From Amaranthus tricolor (Eukaryota > Streptophyta > Magnoliopsida > Caryophyllales > Amaranthaceae): a DNA stretch of 64,000 bases. Position 1 is the stretch's first letter. Each line of letters starts with the position of its first letter. The position numbers and the translations under genes are program-made. This document shows, one piece after another, positions 22,296 to 33,255 of the stretch. The notes below the pieces were generated by a model that had not been told where the DNA came from, did no database searches, and saw only the letters and a list, made by a program, of their open reading frames with translations. The stretch spans positions 19,114,905 through 19,178,904 of the forward strand of contig NC_080051.1 of NCBI RefSeq assembly GCF_026212465.1, written 5' to 3'.

Positions 22296-25200
22296 ATGGT
22301 ATTAGAAGCACATAAGAAAGTTGAGGCTGATGCATTTCACCTTGATAATGGATATATTTGCCATACATTGGATGGATCCGGGTCTCGAGGCCTCTTTTAT
22401 GGGGATGATCCGCTCCGTTTTACCTTACCTGGGTTGCTGCTCCAGATTTCCCTCATCTCTATGTTTACCCGTGCCACTCATTTCCTTCTTAAGCCTTTTG
22501 GCCAGCCTTCCATTGTTTCCCAAATTTTGGTTAGTACTCCCCCCCTTTTTTTTGTACATTTCTTATTTTTATTGTTCAGTTTGATTAGAGATTCAGGGGT
22601 GTTTGGTTTGGCCGAACACATTTCCCATTAAAAATCATTGGAAAATGAACATGGTAATTGATTTTCTTTTGTTTGGTATTATGGAAAATTCGACCTATTT
22701 GGTAATGGGTACTAAATGATGAGAATGATAATGGAAAGTTAGTGTAATTTTGGTTTAAATATTTCTTGACAAATTTAATTGTTAAATTTATTTTTTTCAA
22801 CACTTTGAACATGTGGTATTAGGCGATAATGGAAAATTGTGAATAAAAAAACTTTTATATGATCAAATTTCATTATCGTGGGAATGACATGATACATATC
22901 ATAAAAATTTTACTCTACAAATAACTATCATTGATTTGAACCGCTAACCAAACGGGTCATTAGGGGAAATAGAAATGTTGTGGATGGAAACATGGATGAG
23001 GAGGAACATTGATTTCTTTCTAATTCCAGAGGAAAATGCTTTTCCACCCAAGCTTCCATTGTAATTCCCTTGTCAAACCAAATAAGCAAAATTAAAAAGG
23101 ATATTTTCAAAAAGTATCCGGAACCAAACATACCCTTAAAAAAATTAAATGCAAAAGAGATTTTGGCTTAGTTGGAGACATTTTTCTCAATGGAGTAATT
23201 AGAAGGAAACAATTTCTATTTCACTTTAACTTTCAAGACACCAAATAGGATCTTGCTTCTTAGGAAGACCGTTTTCAATCAAATCAAATTGAATAATGAT
23301 AATAATTATTGGCATATTTATTTTACTAATAGTGACAGTTGTAAGAAAAAGTGTCACTATTACCAGCAAACTTAAAAGGACAAGGAGAGTACATTATATT
23401 TTTCATTTATGTTTGAGCATGAAATAAATGCACTTTCACTCACACATTTTACTGTGTTTTAGTGCATAAAATTGATATATTTGTTTGGCTTACTCTTAAA
23501 AGGAATCCCTATTGTGGATGGTTTAACCTTTGTTGGCTAATAGTGAACTACTTGTCTATTACATTTTAACTGCAGGGAGGTGTGGTTCTTGGCCCTTCAG
23601 TCTTAGGACACAACAGAGAGTTTCTAGCTGCAGTATTTCCAGCTAAAAGCAGAATTCTTTTGGACAATCTATCAATATTCAGTCTAATGCTATTTATATT
23701 TCTACTTGGAGTAAAGATGGATCTATCTTTGGCATTGAGATCAGATAAGAAGCCAATAGCCATAGGAATATTAGGGTTTATTATCCCTTATGCATTAGCA
23801 AATCTAGTTGCATTTCTCCTGCAACAACATGTTACTTTAGACCATGATATTTTGCGAATACTTCCCTTTGTAGTCGAGCTTCATTCTATGTCAGCATTTC
23901 CAGTAATCGCTTGTTTTTTAGGTGATCTTAAGATCCTAAATTCAGAAATAGGGCGGTTAGCATCATCTTCTTCATTAGTATCAGATGTATTTCAGTGGTC
24001 TTTACTAACAGTTAAGTTTGCAGTAAAGCTTGCTAAAGCAAAATCAATCTCGTCATCTGTAGGATCATTTCTATCAGTTTCCCTTTTCATTGTTTTAACC
24101 TTGTATGGAATCCGCCCTGTGGTTTTATGGGCAATCAGGAAAACCCCTGAAGGGCAGCCTGTAAAAGAAAGGTATATTGTTGGGGTTATGGTTGCTCTTT
24201 TAGGATGTGGGTTTATAGGTGAAGTTATTGGTCTTAGTGCGATTGTAGCTACATTCATTGTTGGACTTGTTATACCAGATGGACCACCTTTAGGTGCCGC
24301 TCTTTCTGAAAAGCTCGATTCTTTCGTGTCAGTACTCTTGATGCCCATCTTCTTTGCTATATGTGGCCTCCGAATGGATGTTTTTGCTATTCAGAAGCTG
24401 AAGAATGTAGGTGTGATTCAACTAGTGGTGCTTGTTACCTTCATTGGGAAAATTTTAGGCACAATTGCACCCCCACTCTTCTTCAGGATGCCATTTCGTG
24501 ATGCTCTTTCACTCGGTCTCATTATGAATGCAAAAGGCGTTATTGAATTAGCAGTTTTGACTCACAGAATGTCTGATAATGTACGTTATTTTTTGCTTGT
24601 TACTTGCATAATGTTTTATTCACAGGGACTACGACTAGAATGATCTAATGATTATGTAGTCGACCCCAATCTTTTGGGTTAAGGCTTTGACATTGTTGTT
24701 GTTGTCGTACCTGCATAATGCTAAGATAAAATATGGATACTAAATGTGTTATATGCGTGATTATATTATTTTTGCAGGGCATGACAGATGAATGCTTTGC
24801 AATTATGATCATATCAGTGGTGTTTGTCACAGGAGTTTTATCGCCTGTTGTTCAGGCCCTATACGATCCTTCGAGAAGGTACATAGCTTATAAGAGGAGA
24901 ACCATAAGGCATCATAAGCGCAATGAGGAGCTCCGCATATTAGCCTGTGTCCATGGTGCAGACAATGTCAAGACCATCTTAGATGTTCTGCAGGTGTCCA
25001 GTACGACAAAAACGAGTCCAATAAACTTAACAGTCATGCATCTAACAAGGCTCATAGGTCGTTCCTCTTCTCTACTCATTGCCCATCAACCCAGGGAGAC
25101 ATCATCTCCTTACCCTAGTCAATCCGAGAGGATTTTCAACGCGTTCAAAAAATTAGAGCAACATTACGAAGGACTTTTCATCGTGAATTGCTTCAAGGGT

Positions 25201-25959
25201 ATCTCTCCCTATGCATCTATGCACAATGATGTATGCTCCATTGCATTAGAAAGAAGAACAACCTTTATCATAATCCCCTTTCAGAAGCAAATTCGCGAGA
25301 AAGAGAAGTTCGAACCTTCTTTCATTTATAGAAACCTCAACAAAAAGGTTCTTGACAAGGCACCTTGTTCTGTTGGGGTCCTAGTTGACCATGGAGGATC
25401 ACTCAAAAACACAAAATTCCGATCCTCAACTTCTGAACATACCTTAACATACCGTGTGGCAGTTTTATTTTTCGGAGGTTCTGATGATCGAGAGGCACTA
25501 GCATATGGAATGAGAATGTCAGAAAATACTAGAGTAAACTTGACCCTAGTAAAATTTTCAGGTGCTTGTTCAGAAGATATTATAGGTGACAATGAGAAAA
25601 GCCTATTACACGACGGAGACATTATTAGTGAGTTTAGGCTCAACACCTTACACAAGGAAGATCGAGTGTTTTACAAAGAGATGCTATTAACGAATACAAT
25701 GTGCTTGGTCACTCTGCTAAAATCCATGGAGAATTCTAATTATGACTTGATTATGGTAGGGCGATCTCATTTGCCGTCACAATTCTTAAATGAACTTGTG
25801 CAATGGGGTGATTGTCCAGGAGATTTGGGGCCAGTTGGTGAAATGTTGGCTTTGAATTACAATATAAAGTCTTCAATTTTGGTAGTACAACAACAAAAAA
25901 GAGTTTGGGGTCTTAAAGATCCTGAAGAGTCTTTAAATATACCAAAAACTGATTTGTAG
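22296..25959 (+). CDS. CHX-type monovalent cation/H+ antiporter (CPA2), three exons
   Basis: Exons are 22296-22529, 23576-24580 and 24778-25959. All junctions are GT-AG and in phase, giving 806 residues, typical for CHX proteins. Residues about 40-410 form the multi-pass Na+/H+-exchanger domain: WQGDNPL-equivalent FYGDDPLRFTLP, GGVVLGPSVLG, FPVIACFLGDLKILNSEIGR, and the lysine-bearing MNAKGVIELAVL. At the ion-site position usually read as Asn-Asp this protein has Ser214-Asp215. The C-terminal half is the soluble CHX tail with two universal-stress-like folds. CHX proteins exchange K+ or Na+ for H+ in endomembranes or plasma membrane, often in pollen; the substrate here is not known. Intron 1 (1046 bp) holds a MITE and intron 2 (197 bp) a SINE fragment. 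It is a paralogue of the gene at 33.3-37.1 kb; both second exons are exactly 335 codons. Confidence 0.9.
22595..23137. mobile_element. MITE in CHX gene 1, intron 1
   Basis: The left end AGGGGTGTTTGGTTTGG and right end ACCAAACATACCCTT are inverted repeats of the common plant GGGTGTTTGGTT type, likely hAT-related. It fills about half of the 1046-bp intron and leaves the splice sites intact. Target duplication not resolved. Confidence 0.55.
24614..24707 (+). mobile_element. 5'-truncated SINE in CHX gene 1, intron 2
   Basis: The 3' part has the end typical of plant SINEs (TAGTCGACCCCAATCTTTTG, then TTG triplets). It is bounded by a 13-bp duplication, TACTTGCATAATG (24601-24613) and TACCTGCATAATG (24708-24720), differing at one base. 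The insert makes up about half of the 197-bp intron. It adds a TTCACAG acceptor-like sequence ending near 24626, which could compete with the true acceptor at 24777. Confidence 0.7.
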
Positions 25960-26355
25960 GCTTACTTTAGTATGTTCACTTGTTAAGTATAGAGTTTTGT
26001 TAGGAAGAACACAGTTTGTAAATAGTTGAAGCTTTTGGATGATTTTCTTTGAACAAACCCGTGTATTTATGTTTTATTATATGATACAAATACAATTGTT
26101 AACGATTATTTGGACTTTTCATTTTAACTCATATACACATGATTAGATACTTAATGATTTGACAAATATAAAACACATAGATGCTTCGTTTTAAATACTT
26201 AACGCTTTGACAAATATAAAACACTAACATGCTTCATTATGGGCCAAATTCATTGCATTTTTTAAGAAATAATTTCAATGTAAGAACTTTTAGTCAGTAA
26301 CAGTCTTTGGATTCAATAGCAAATAACAAACATTGTTCAACCTTTTAAAAATATA
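25960..26355. other. 3' flank of CHX gene 1
   Basis: AT-rich sequence with several AATAAA-like candidates but no clear single polyadenylation signal. A short near-repeat (GACAAATATAAAACAC) occurs at about 26160 and 26209. Confidence 0.4.
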
Positions 26356-26359
26356 AATT

Positions 26360-26790
26360 AAAATATACGCCCCATAATTATGAAGAAGATGAAATCGGTG
26401 CTCTTGTTGTTACTAGTGACTATAAGGGTGGTGTATCTTATATTTTGGATTAGGGGTGTTCATGTCATATGACTTCTAACTCTAGTTTCTTCTTAACATA
26501 TGAAAAGGTTGAAGGAAGAAATGTGACTATGGGCAATGAGGCTTGGTGTCTAGTGCTTAGTGTTGGTGATTTTAAATTCATAATATTTAATGGTGTTGTT
26601 ATAACATTGTTCGGAGTTCTTCATGTTCCAAGATTGAATAGGCCCTTAATTTTCCTTGGTACTTTGGATAAAGGAGATTTTAAGTGCATTGATGAAGGTG
26701 GAGCTTTGAAGGTTTTTTAGGGTACTAAAGTGTTCATGAAAGAGTCAAGTCCATTGATGATGGCATGCATAAGCTATATGTGATTCAACC
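26360..26790 (+). pseudogene. Copia protease/pre-integrase fragment
   Basis: The reading frame around 26469-26720 matches the region between the copia protease and the GAG-pre-integrase domain (EGRNVTMGNEAWCLVL, GVLHVPRLNRPLIFLGTLDK). The protease aspartate region just upstream is interrupted by a stop (about 26452). Isolated fragment, not functional. Confidence 0.7.
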
Positions 26791-27099
26791 TTGAAGTTCA
26801 ACTTGTTTATCCACTACGTCAAACGAGTATGGTGATGGTAATACTCCTTAGAATAACGGTAGTACATCTAGGATGGAATTTAAAGCTCTTATTTTTGCAA
26901 GACCTTTTCAACATACGAGATAAATACTCTGCCAATAACAAATAATTAGGGGAGACATAGGATCATATTGAGGATATGTGCACTCTGCGCCCCGCGGTAT
27001 ACATCAGATATTTGGTGACGGTTTCATTATCACACTTTCAGCAGTTTCATTATCTTTGGTGACGGTTTGGTGACGGTTTTTACTAATTCTACGGTTACC

Positions 27100-27260
27100 A
27101 TCTTGTATTATATAGATATTGGTTGGAGTTAATGAAGAAACAACACAGATTATTCCCGTATTATAGTTTTCTCATGGTATCGGAGCCACGTTAAACCCTA
27201 ATTTTTTTTTTCTTTAAGGATTTTTTTCAGTAAAATGGTGGACGGTGAAACACCACCACC
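27100..27260 (+). mobile_element. Copia LTR end, primer-binding site and gag start remnant
   Basis: TGGTATCGGAGCCA at 27175 is one base from the common plant copia primer-binding site complementary to initiator tRNA-Met. It is preceded by CTCA, as at an LTR end, and followed by a start codon at 27237 and a short Pro-rich gag-like beginning. A LINE fragment interrupts it at about 27270. Confidence 0.6.
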
Positions 27261-27264
27261 GCCG

Positions 27265-27560
27265 CTAGTTTTCTCAGATCACCTTGTCTAATACCCCTTT
27301 TGATTTAAATAACTTCACAAGGCAGCTCCACAGGGCAGCCATTTAAAATAATCAAAGAAAATTGAGCGAAGAGCAGTCAATGATGAAATCCCCGTCTAAT
27401 GTATCATAAGCTTTCCGTAAATTAATTTTGAGGAAACAATTAAGAGAACAATTCTTTCTCTCGTAATATTTCACAAGATCTTGACACAAAAAAATATTAT
27501 GCAAAACATTTTAACCTTCAACAAAAGCTCCTTGTACTAGGTCAATGATGCTACCTAGTA
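27265..27560 (-). pseudogene. LINE reverse transcriptase fragment
   Basis: Read on the minus strand it has GAFVEG, HNIFLCQDLVKYYERKNC, LRKAYDTLD and, after a frame break, a GIRQGD-like end, which are reverse transcriptase palm motifs of plant L1 elements. Several stops and a shift. Different copy from the LINE at 11.5-13.5 kb. Confidence 0.7.
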
Positions 27561-27606
27561 TATATTTAAGTCTACTTAAAAAAATTATTTATTTAAGAAA
27601 AGTGTT

Positions 27607-28160
27607 CTTAATTCTTATTTAGGTTTAAAGAATTGATGTTATAAAATCTTTTAAATACATAACCAAATTTAACTTCATGTTAATTTAGCAAAATAAATGT
27701 CAACTAATGAATTCTAACCTATTAAATTAATCTATTCGGCAATGTTATAAGAGTTCGTCATTTGTTACTTTCCAATTCTTTTATTATATTGTATAATTTG
27801 CTATTTGTCATTTTCCAATTCTTTTGTTTATTGTATGATTAATTTTCATGCATAATTATAAAATATTTATTTTTATTAATTGATTGGATACATAAAAATA
27901 TATTGGTTTATATAAGAAAAAAATATATAAATATTTGTTAATCTTCTTAATTCTTATTTAGGTTAACGAATTGATGTTATAAAATCTTTTAAATACATAA
28001 CAAAATTTAATTTTACGTTAATGTACAGAAAAATAAAGTGCCAGATAATTAATTCTAACCTATTAAATTAATTCATTTGGCAAAGGTTTAAGAGTTTGTT
28101 ATTTGTTATTTTTCAGCTCTTTTATTATATTTTATTGTATTTTATCGTATTGTATAATTG
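27607..28160. repeat. Imperfect direct repeat, spacing 339 bp
   Basis: A block of about 210 bases starting CTTAATTCTTATTTAGGTT occurs at 27607 and again at 27946. Order of blocks is shared (TTGATGTTATAAAATCTTTT, TTCTAACCTATTAAATTAAT, TTCTTTTATTATATT-like ends). Non-coding, moderately diverged. Confidence 0.65.
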
Positions 28161-28164
28161 TGTA

Positions 28165-28900
28165 CTCCTTGTTTTCTCATATAAACTTATTCAAATAATT
28201 TGCGTTTTTATTCTTATTTTTAGTGTTGTTTGGTCATTAAAATTGTGTGTTCCTTGTTTAAAATTATAAAGCTTAAATTCACACTCATATTTAATTAAAA
28301 ATTCAATAGAGCAAACATAAGTAGTTGTAAAATATAAACCAAAATTCTTAAGTAGAGTCGTCTTGAAAATTTGAAAGTTTGGCGCAAAATTTTTATTTTA
28401 CATTTTATTTATAGTAAATATATTTATTTTATTAAAAAACTTAACATATTTCTTTATTATATTATTTTTCATATATGATAGAAAAAATGATCATCTGCGA
28501 TCGATCACTTCGCATATACTTAAAGTTCCCTGATCTTAGGACATGCAACTCTCTTACTTTTTTTATATTTTAAATTTTAAATCCACATACATCATTTAAA
28601 AAGTTTCATATTTGTGGGTGAAGCGGCATAGACTCATCAAAATGGTAAGTCACACAGATGTGGATTGCGTTAGTTTCGATTGGTAAATTTTTATATCGAG
28701 CCATTTTCGAGTCAAATCATGTCGGGTATAAATTGAACCAATAAATTAAAGATTATTTTTATAAAAAATGTTGCTTATCATTAAATATTCTCAAATATAT
28801 GTATATAAATTTTTAAAATTTTTTCCAACTATTCTATATGAGAAATACCAACTATTACAAAAGGTGAGTGGTAGCAATTTTTAAAATTTTTTCCATAAAA
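28165..28900. other. Non-coding AT-rich DNA
   Basis: No gene, repeat boundary or structural element could be supported here. Confidence 0.45.
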
Positions 28901-28904
28901 TAGC

Positions 28905-29165
28905 ACTCAACTCTTAAAAAATTAACTACGATAACATAATTTCGTAAAAAAAAAACAAAAAAATAAAAAAATAAAAAATTGCTGATGATGAGAAATTGAA
29001 TGGAATAACTCAAATTTCAAAGATCATCAAGGTAAGAACACAAAAACCCAGAAAATAACTGTAAACAAAAACCCAGAAAAGAAAGAAGAAAACCCAAACC
29101 TAACTTAAAGCCTTGAAATAATGGAGTTTTTGTTCCCTCTGAGACGTTGGTGTTACTGGTGATGA
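28905..29165 (-). pseudogene. Deleted inverted copy of the 208-aa membrane protein gene
   Basis: 28945-29099 matches the 3' flank and end of the 208-aa gene (39140-39298) in the same orientation, and 29118-29163 matches its 5' coding end (39800-39848). The middle of the gene is missing and replaced by a short TAACTTAAAGCCTTG piece. Similarity stops within a few bases of the start codon. It therefore lies as an inverted repeat relative to the fuller copy at 29.6-30.3 kb. Confidence 0.65.
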
Positions 29166-29169
29166 AGTT

Positions 29170-29590
29170 TCTGGTAGATTTTGAAATATTTGTATATATT
29201 TTGTATTGACTAAATATAGCATTAGTTACCTAACTTATAGCCTTGCCAAATTAAAAGCCTAGATTATAACCTAATTAATTAAAAGCGGTGTAATAGCTAA
29301 TTCATGGTGTATATATTGCCTAATAATGGAATGAGAGAGACACAGAATGATATTCTTTCATGGTATCAGTATACTAGGTTTTCTTTTCACGCTTTCGCAT
29401 CCTCTTTCTTTTCTTCTTCTTATACTGCTTTCGATTTGTACCATTTCTTTTCCATCAACATGGGCGAATTGAAATCATCTCATTCCTTCCACCCGGCTCT
29501 TGCTGTCTCTAACATCAAGACCCATTTTCCAATCACCCTTGAGATGGAGAACGTTCAGTATGCGAATTGGGCAGAATTGTTCAAGGTTCA
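29170..29590 (+). mobile_element. Copia LTR end, primer-binding site and gag N-terminus
   Basis: TGGTATCAGTATACTAGG at 29361 follows TTCA, as at an LTR/primer-binding-site junction. Downstream, the frame MGELKSSHSFHPALAVSNIK, then LEMENVQYANWAELFKVHC, is the conserved beginning of a copia gag (UBN2 type). The element stops abruptly at about 29590, where host gene sequence begins. Confidence 0.7.
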
Positions 29591-30203
29591 TTGTCGGTCT
29601 CAGAGAGAAGAAAAACTCCATTATCACACCATCGTCAATATCGAACATTTATCGAATGAGATAGAGATTCAGAAATTCAAAAAGAAAGATAAAGAGATTA
29701 AAGATGAAGGACAACAGAGTAAGCAATCAACCATTGTTGGAACTCCATCATCAACAACATCAACACCAAGATCAACAGAAAGAGGAGAAATCCATGATCA
29801 TACGATAATCAATATTGGGCAAGTTAAAGATGAAGAAAAAGAAATTGAAGGTGGTATCGTGATTCTTACAAATCCAGAAGCAGAGTTTCAACATATGATG
29901 ATCATAGGATCTTCACCAAGAAGAAGAAATCATCCTCACATGTGTACAGAAGATTCCCCTCTTCCCAATGAAAATGATGATTTCAGTCACAACAAACGTC
30001 GAATCCGTGATCGAATTCATCTTTTAGATGGGAATCCTAATGACGGATGCGGTTTTGCCTGTAGTGTTTACGCTGTTATTATCTTCTGTATCGTGCTATT
30101 ATGGTTGCTTGCTTTCCGAGGTTTGGGTTTTCTTCTTTCTTTTCTGGATTTTTGTTTACAGTTATTTTCTGGGTTTTTGTGCTCTTACCTGGATGATCTT
30201 TGA
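29460..30203 (+). CDS. Chimeric frame: copia gag start fused to a host membrane protein gene copy
   Basis: From the gag start codon at 29460 (the frame is open from 29304) about 45 gag residues end at VHCRSQ. They continue without a frame break into the 208-aa host protein from its residue 14 (EEKLHYHTIVNI), through both HTI.NI repeats and the predicted C-terminal membrane segment, to a stop at 30201-30203. The junction falls in TCTCAG.GAGAAGAAAAACTCC, shared in near-identical form with the donor gene (about 39800), so microhomology may have guided it. The host part differs from the donor by only a few residues (for example Cys for Tyr in MCTEDSP). The LTR upstream could supply a promoter. 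Expression is unknown; a non-functional chimera is possible. Confidence 0.55.
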   Translation: MGELKSSHSFHPALAVSNIKTHFPITLEMENVQYANWAELFKVHCRSQREEKLHYHTIVNIEHLSNEIEIQKFKKKDKEIKDEGQQSKQSTIVGTPSSTTSTPRSTERGEIHDHTIINIGQVKDEEKEIEGGIVILTNPEAEFQHMMIIGSSPRRRNHPHMCTEDSPLPNENDDFSHNKRRIRDRIHLLDGNPNDGCGFACSVYAVIIFCIVLLWLLAFRGLGFLLSFLDFCLQLFSGFLCSYLDDL

Positions 30204-30224
30204 AATTTGAGTTATTCCATTCAA

Positions 30225-31210
30225 TTTCTCATTATCAGCAATTTTTTTACTTTTTTATTTTTTTATTTTTTTTTACGAAATTATTTTAGGTTTTTTAATC
30301 GAGCGTTGTTGGATAGAAAATTATATTTTAGGAATTTGTTTGTGTTGTGAAATCTTGTATGTTAAGACGGGGAATTGAGAAAAAAAGCATGAACAACAAG
30401 CAAAAAAAAAAACAGAGAAAAAGACAAATAAGATGACTAATAAAACTCATGTTTCTATAATCAATTGATCCCTAAGTTAGACTGGGCAAATACGTGTAAG
30501 ATGCAAAATCTGATGCTCTTATATAGGATTCTCAAACTAGGACAATTCTGTTCATTTATGGTATCTAGAATGAAAGATAAAAAGACTCTTACAAATTTAA
30601 GACATATTTCTTAATGAAAGTTTATTTGAGGTTTACAAATGAAAAATAAGATGACGAGAAATACAAATAAGAACAATGGAAGAAAAGACACAATGATTTA
30701 TGAGGTATCTTGGATACCTCTCCTTAATAAATAACTCTCTTCATCTTGAGAACAACCTCTAGTCTCGAGATCACAAATAATCATCACAAAGTAAGAAACT
30801 CTTTTGGTAAACACGATAGCCCTCACTTGGAATTAGCCCTTTCAACAAAGTTTCTGTATTGTGGTGATGGATTCTACGAATGATGTATCCTTCGTAGAAG
30901 CTTATACAATTTTAGAATCCGCACTTAACTCACCATCAATACACATTAACACCATACAGTAAACATAATATTAAACAAGGAATTATTCAACCTTTCAATG
31001 CCTTAACCGTACAAGAAACTGACACAAAAGAATCAGAGGTAGAGCTGCTCGAACAAGCCTTTACTATGCTCGAACAAGCAGCTAAGTTTTATACATTCCA
31101 TATGCTTTATTCTGATCTGCTCGAATGAGCCACGCCATGCTCGAACGAGCAGCAACAGCTGCTGCCTACTGTTTGGCATTTCTTCGTTACCTTGTTCAAG
31201 CAACCTTTTT
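30225..31210. repeat. Inverted duplicate of 38.22-39.22 kb
   Basis: The sequence is the reverse complement of 38222-39180 over most of its length. It includes the flank of the gene copy, a GAGGTATC..GATACCTC block and CTGCTCGAACGAGCAG-type palindromes near 31070-31160. It shows that the chimeric gene copy carries about 1 kb of the donor's 3' flank. Confidence 0.75.
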
Positions 31211-31725
31211 CCCATGGCTTGCCTCATTCAAGGCATGGTTCCAAACCCCGTAGTGAACCCTCAAGCGTCCCACATCAATAATCTCATAAATAGTTCCAAA
31301 TCATGATATATCACAATTCAACACATCCTCACCATCCTTCTCCAAATTACAAGATAAGGCTTGTTCGATTATATGTTCAACGTCATCGTCATTAATAAGA
31401 TTTTTGACACTTGCATTAACAAAAATACTACTCATAGTCTCATATTTCTTAGCACAAAATGTAAATTATACATCTAAATTTTATTTAAATTAATATCAAC
31501 CATATAAATGAAAATAAATTTTTAGGCCCTAAAAAAGTAGTCTGCTTTGCCTTTGCTAATTGATGACCATAGATCAAACATTGTGCTGTCCGATCACACA
31601 TGCTTCATGTTTGAGCAAGTTCGTGTTGACCTCCAAAGAAGGCTCCTCACCGTGCTTGTTCCACGAGCAATAACCGATGCTAAATAGAGTTGTGATTATT
31701 CTTTTTTTGCTATAAAAACATTTAA
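31211..31725. other. Non-coding DNA
   Basis: No gene is seen. The sequence continues past the end of the inverted duplication without recognisable structure. Confidence 0.4.
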
Positions 31726-32016
31726 TGGCTCCTGTTGCTTTCTGCTGGTTCAAGTAGTCCTAATTTGTTAAGCAAAATCGGACAAGCATCTTATATTGGG
31801 TTGTTCAATGCAGTGTATCTCGATCTGAGAATCGAGGATGGTAGGATGATTAATAAAACATCTACCGAAAGGGATGTTTTTCTGAATGACACTGAAGGAA
31901 CTCTGAGCCGAATGGCTATCTTGGCAGTCGCAAATTCACCTAACCCCAACATTCAGTTCATGCTTTCACTGATGGGGCTTGCAGGTGATACTTCTCTGGT
32001 GAGCAGCAGTAAGTGA
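31726..32016 (+). pseudogene. Orphan coding fragment of unknown gene
   Basis: About 90 codons (SSSPNLLSKIGQASYIGLFN onward, including TLSRMAILAVANSPNP and MGLAGDTSLV) have balanced amino-acid composition unlike the AT-rich background. They end in SSSK and a stop at 32014-32016. There is no ATG in frame; a stop precedes at 31723. Following sequence resembles a 3' UTR. It may be the last exon or a truncated retrocopy of a host gene that I do not recognise. Confidence 0.4.
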
Positions 32017-32029
32017 CGCGCTCCTCTGA

Positions 32030-33240
32030 TCTGTGTATCGACCATTTAGCTTCAAACCTGTTTCATTGGTAGCTAGACATATCAGATCATATTATTTTTG
32101 TATTTTGGTTCCAATAATAGTTTAGGCAATGTCATATAATTGTGTACTAGTATTTTTGTGTCCTCCCCTTATCTTTGGGTAATAAATGCAGTAGCTCGTG
32201 CTAATTGAGACATCAAAAAATTTACATGATTGAATGTTTGTACATTATATGCCATTGAATTCTACAACAACAGTAATGATAGTGCAAAAGTTGTAACCCA
32301 AAAGATTTGAGTTATGCCGAATGAATCAATGTATTAGTTCTAATGGTCGTTCACATGAACACAACAATTTCATTTTTAAAAGGTTAAGTGCTAAGTTCTA
32401 GTGGTCGTCCAATATATCGGTTCTAGTGGTTGTCCTCCCTCATCTTTGAATGCATCACTCTAGAAGATTAATAGTAGTATTATTTACAAAAGATGGTAGT
32501 GACTCTTTATTTTATTTATTTAATGAAGGTTAAATTAGAATATTGTTTGAAAACTTTAGGGGACAACTCGTAACATTATAAAAACTTGTAGAGTATAAGT
32601 TTTTGCACAAACCTTGACGTTTTTGCATAAATTGATTGACTTACATTATATAATCTAGTCTAGTGTGAGATGATACTTCAATCATCTCATAAGTTTAATA
32701 AAATATATATGGATAGTTAAAATTTGAAATAAAATTATTTTTATATTTACTTAATCACATATGTCCTAACGAGTTTGTTATTATTTTTTAAATATGTTTG
32801 TCTGATGGATAAAGAAAATGTGTTGATGGTACAAATCCAAGGAATGAATTCGTAAGAGATTATAAAAAATTTATATCCAACTATAGAATTAAAATAAATT
32901 TATCGGAAAAAATTAAAAGATAAATATATAAAGCAAATTCATTGAGACAATAACATATATAAGATTTCAAACAATGTTTTGCACAAGGTTTGGTGTTTGT
33001 AGATTGTAGTACAAAATTTGTGTCAACATTGCATAAAATGTCCTATTAGTAGATGTAGCGCGATGTCACTGAGATCAGTTAACATTATTTAAATTCAAAA
33101 TAAAATCAAATATTACATGTAAATATATCCTAGATAAGTTGGTATAAAAAATGACTTGCTTTTTTTTTTCTAGATCCACTACTGCCTACTAGTATTTCAA
33201 AATCTATTTGTACCAAAAAACAATAGCTAACTAAGGTATA
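32030..33240. other. Non-coding DNA downstream of CHX gene 2
   Basis: AT-rich, no coding region. Two TTCTA(A/G)TGGTCGT-type short repeats near 32340 and 32400 are the only structure seen. Confidence 0.4.
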
Positions 33241-33255
33241 AAAAATGCAAAACCT

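Noticed and set aside
29304..29459. Start of the chimeric frame at 29304
   Set aside because: This part spans the LTR end and primer-binding site; the gag start codon at 29460 is the natural beginning.
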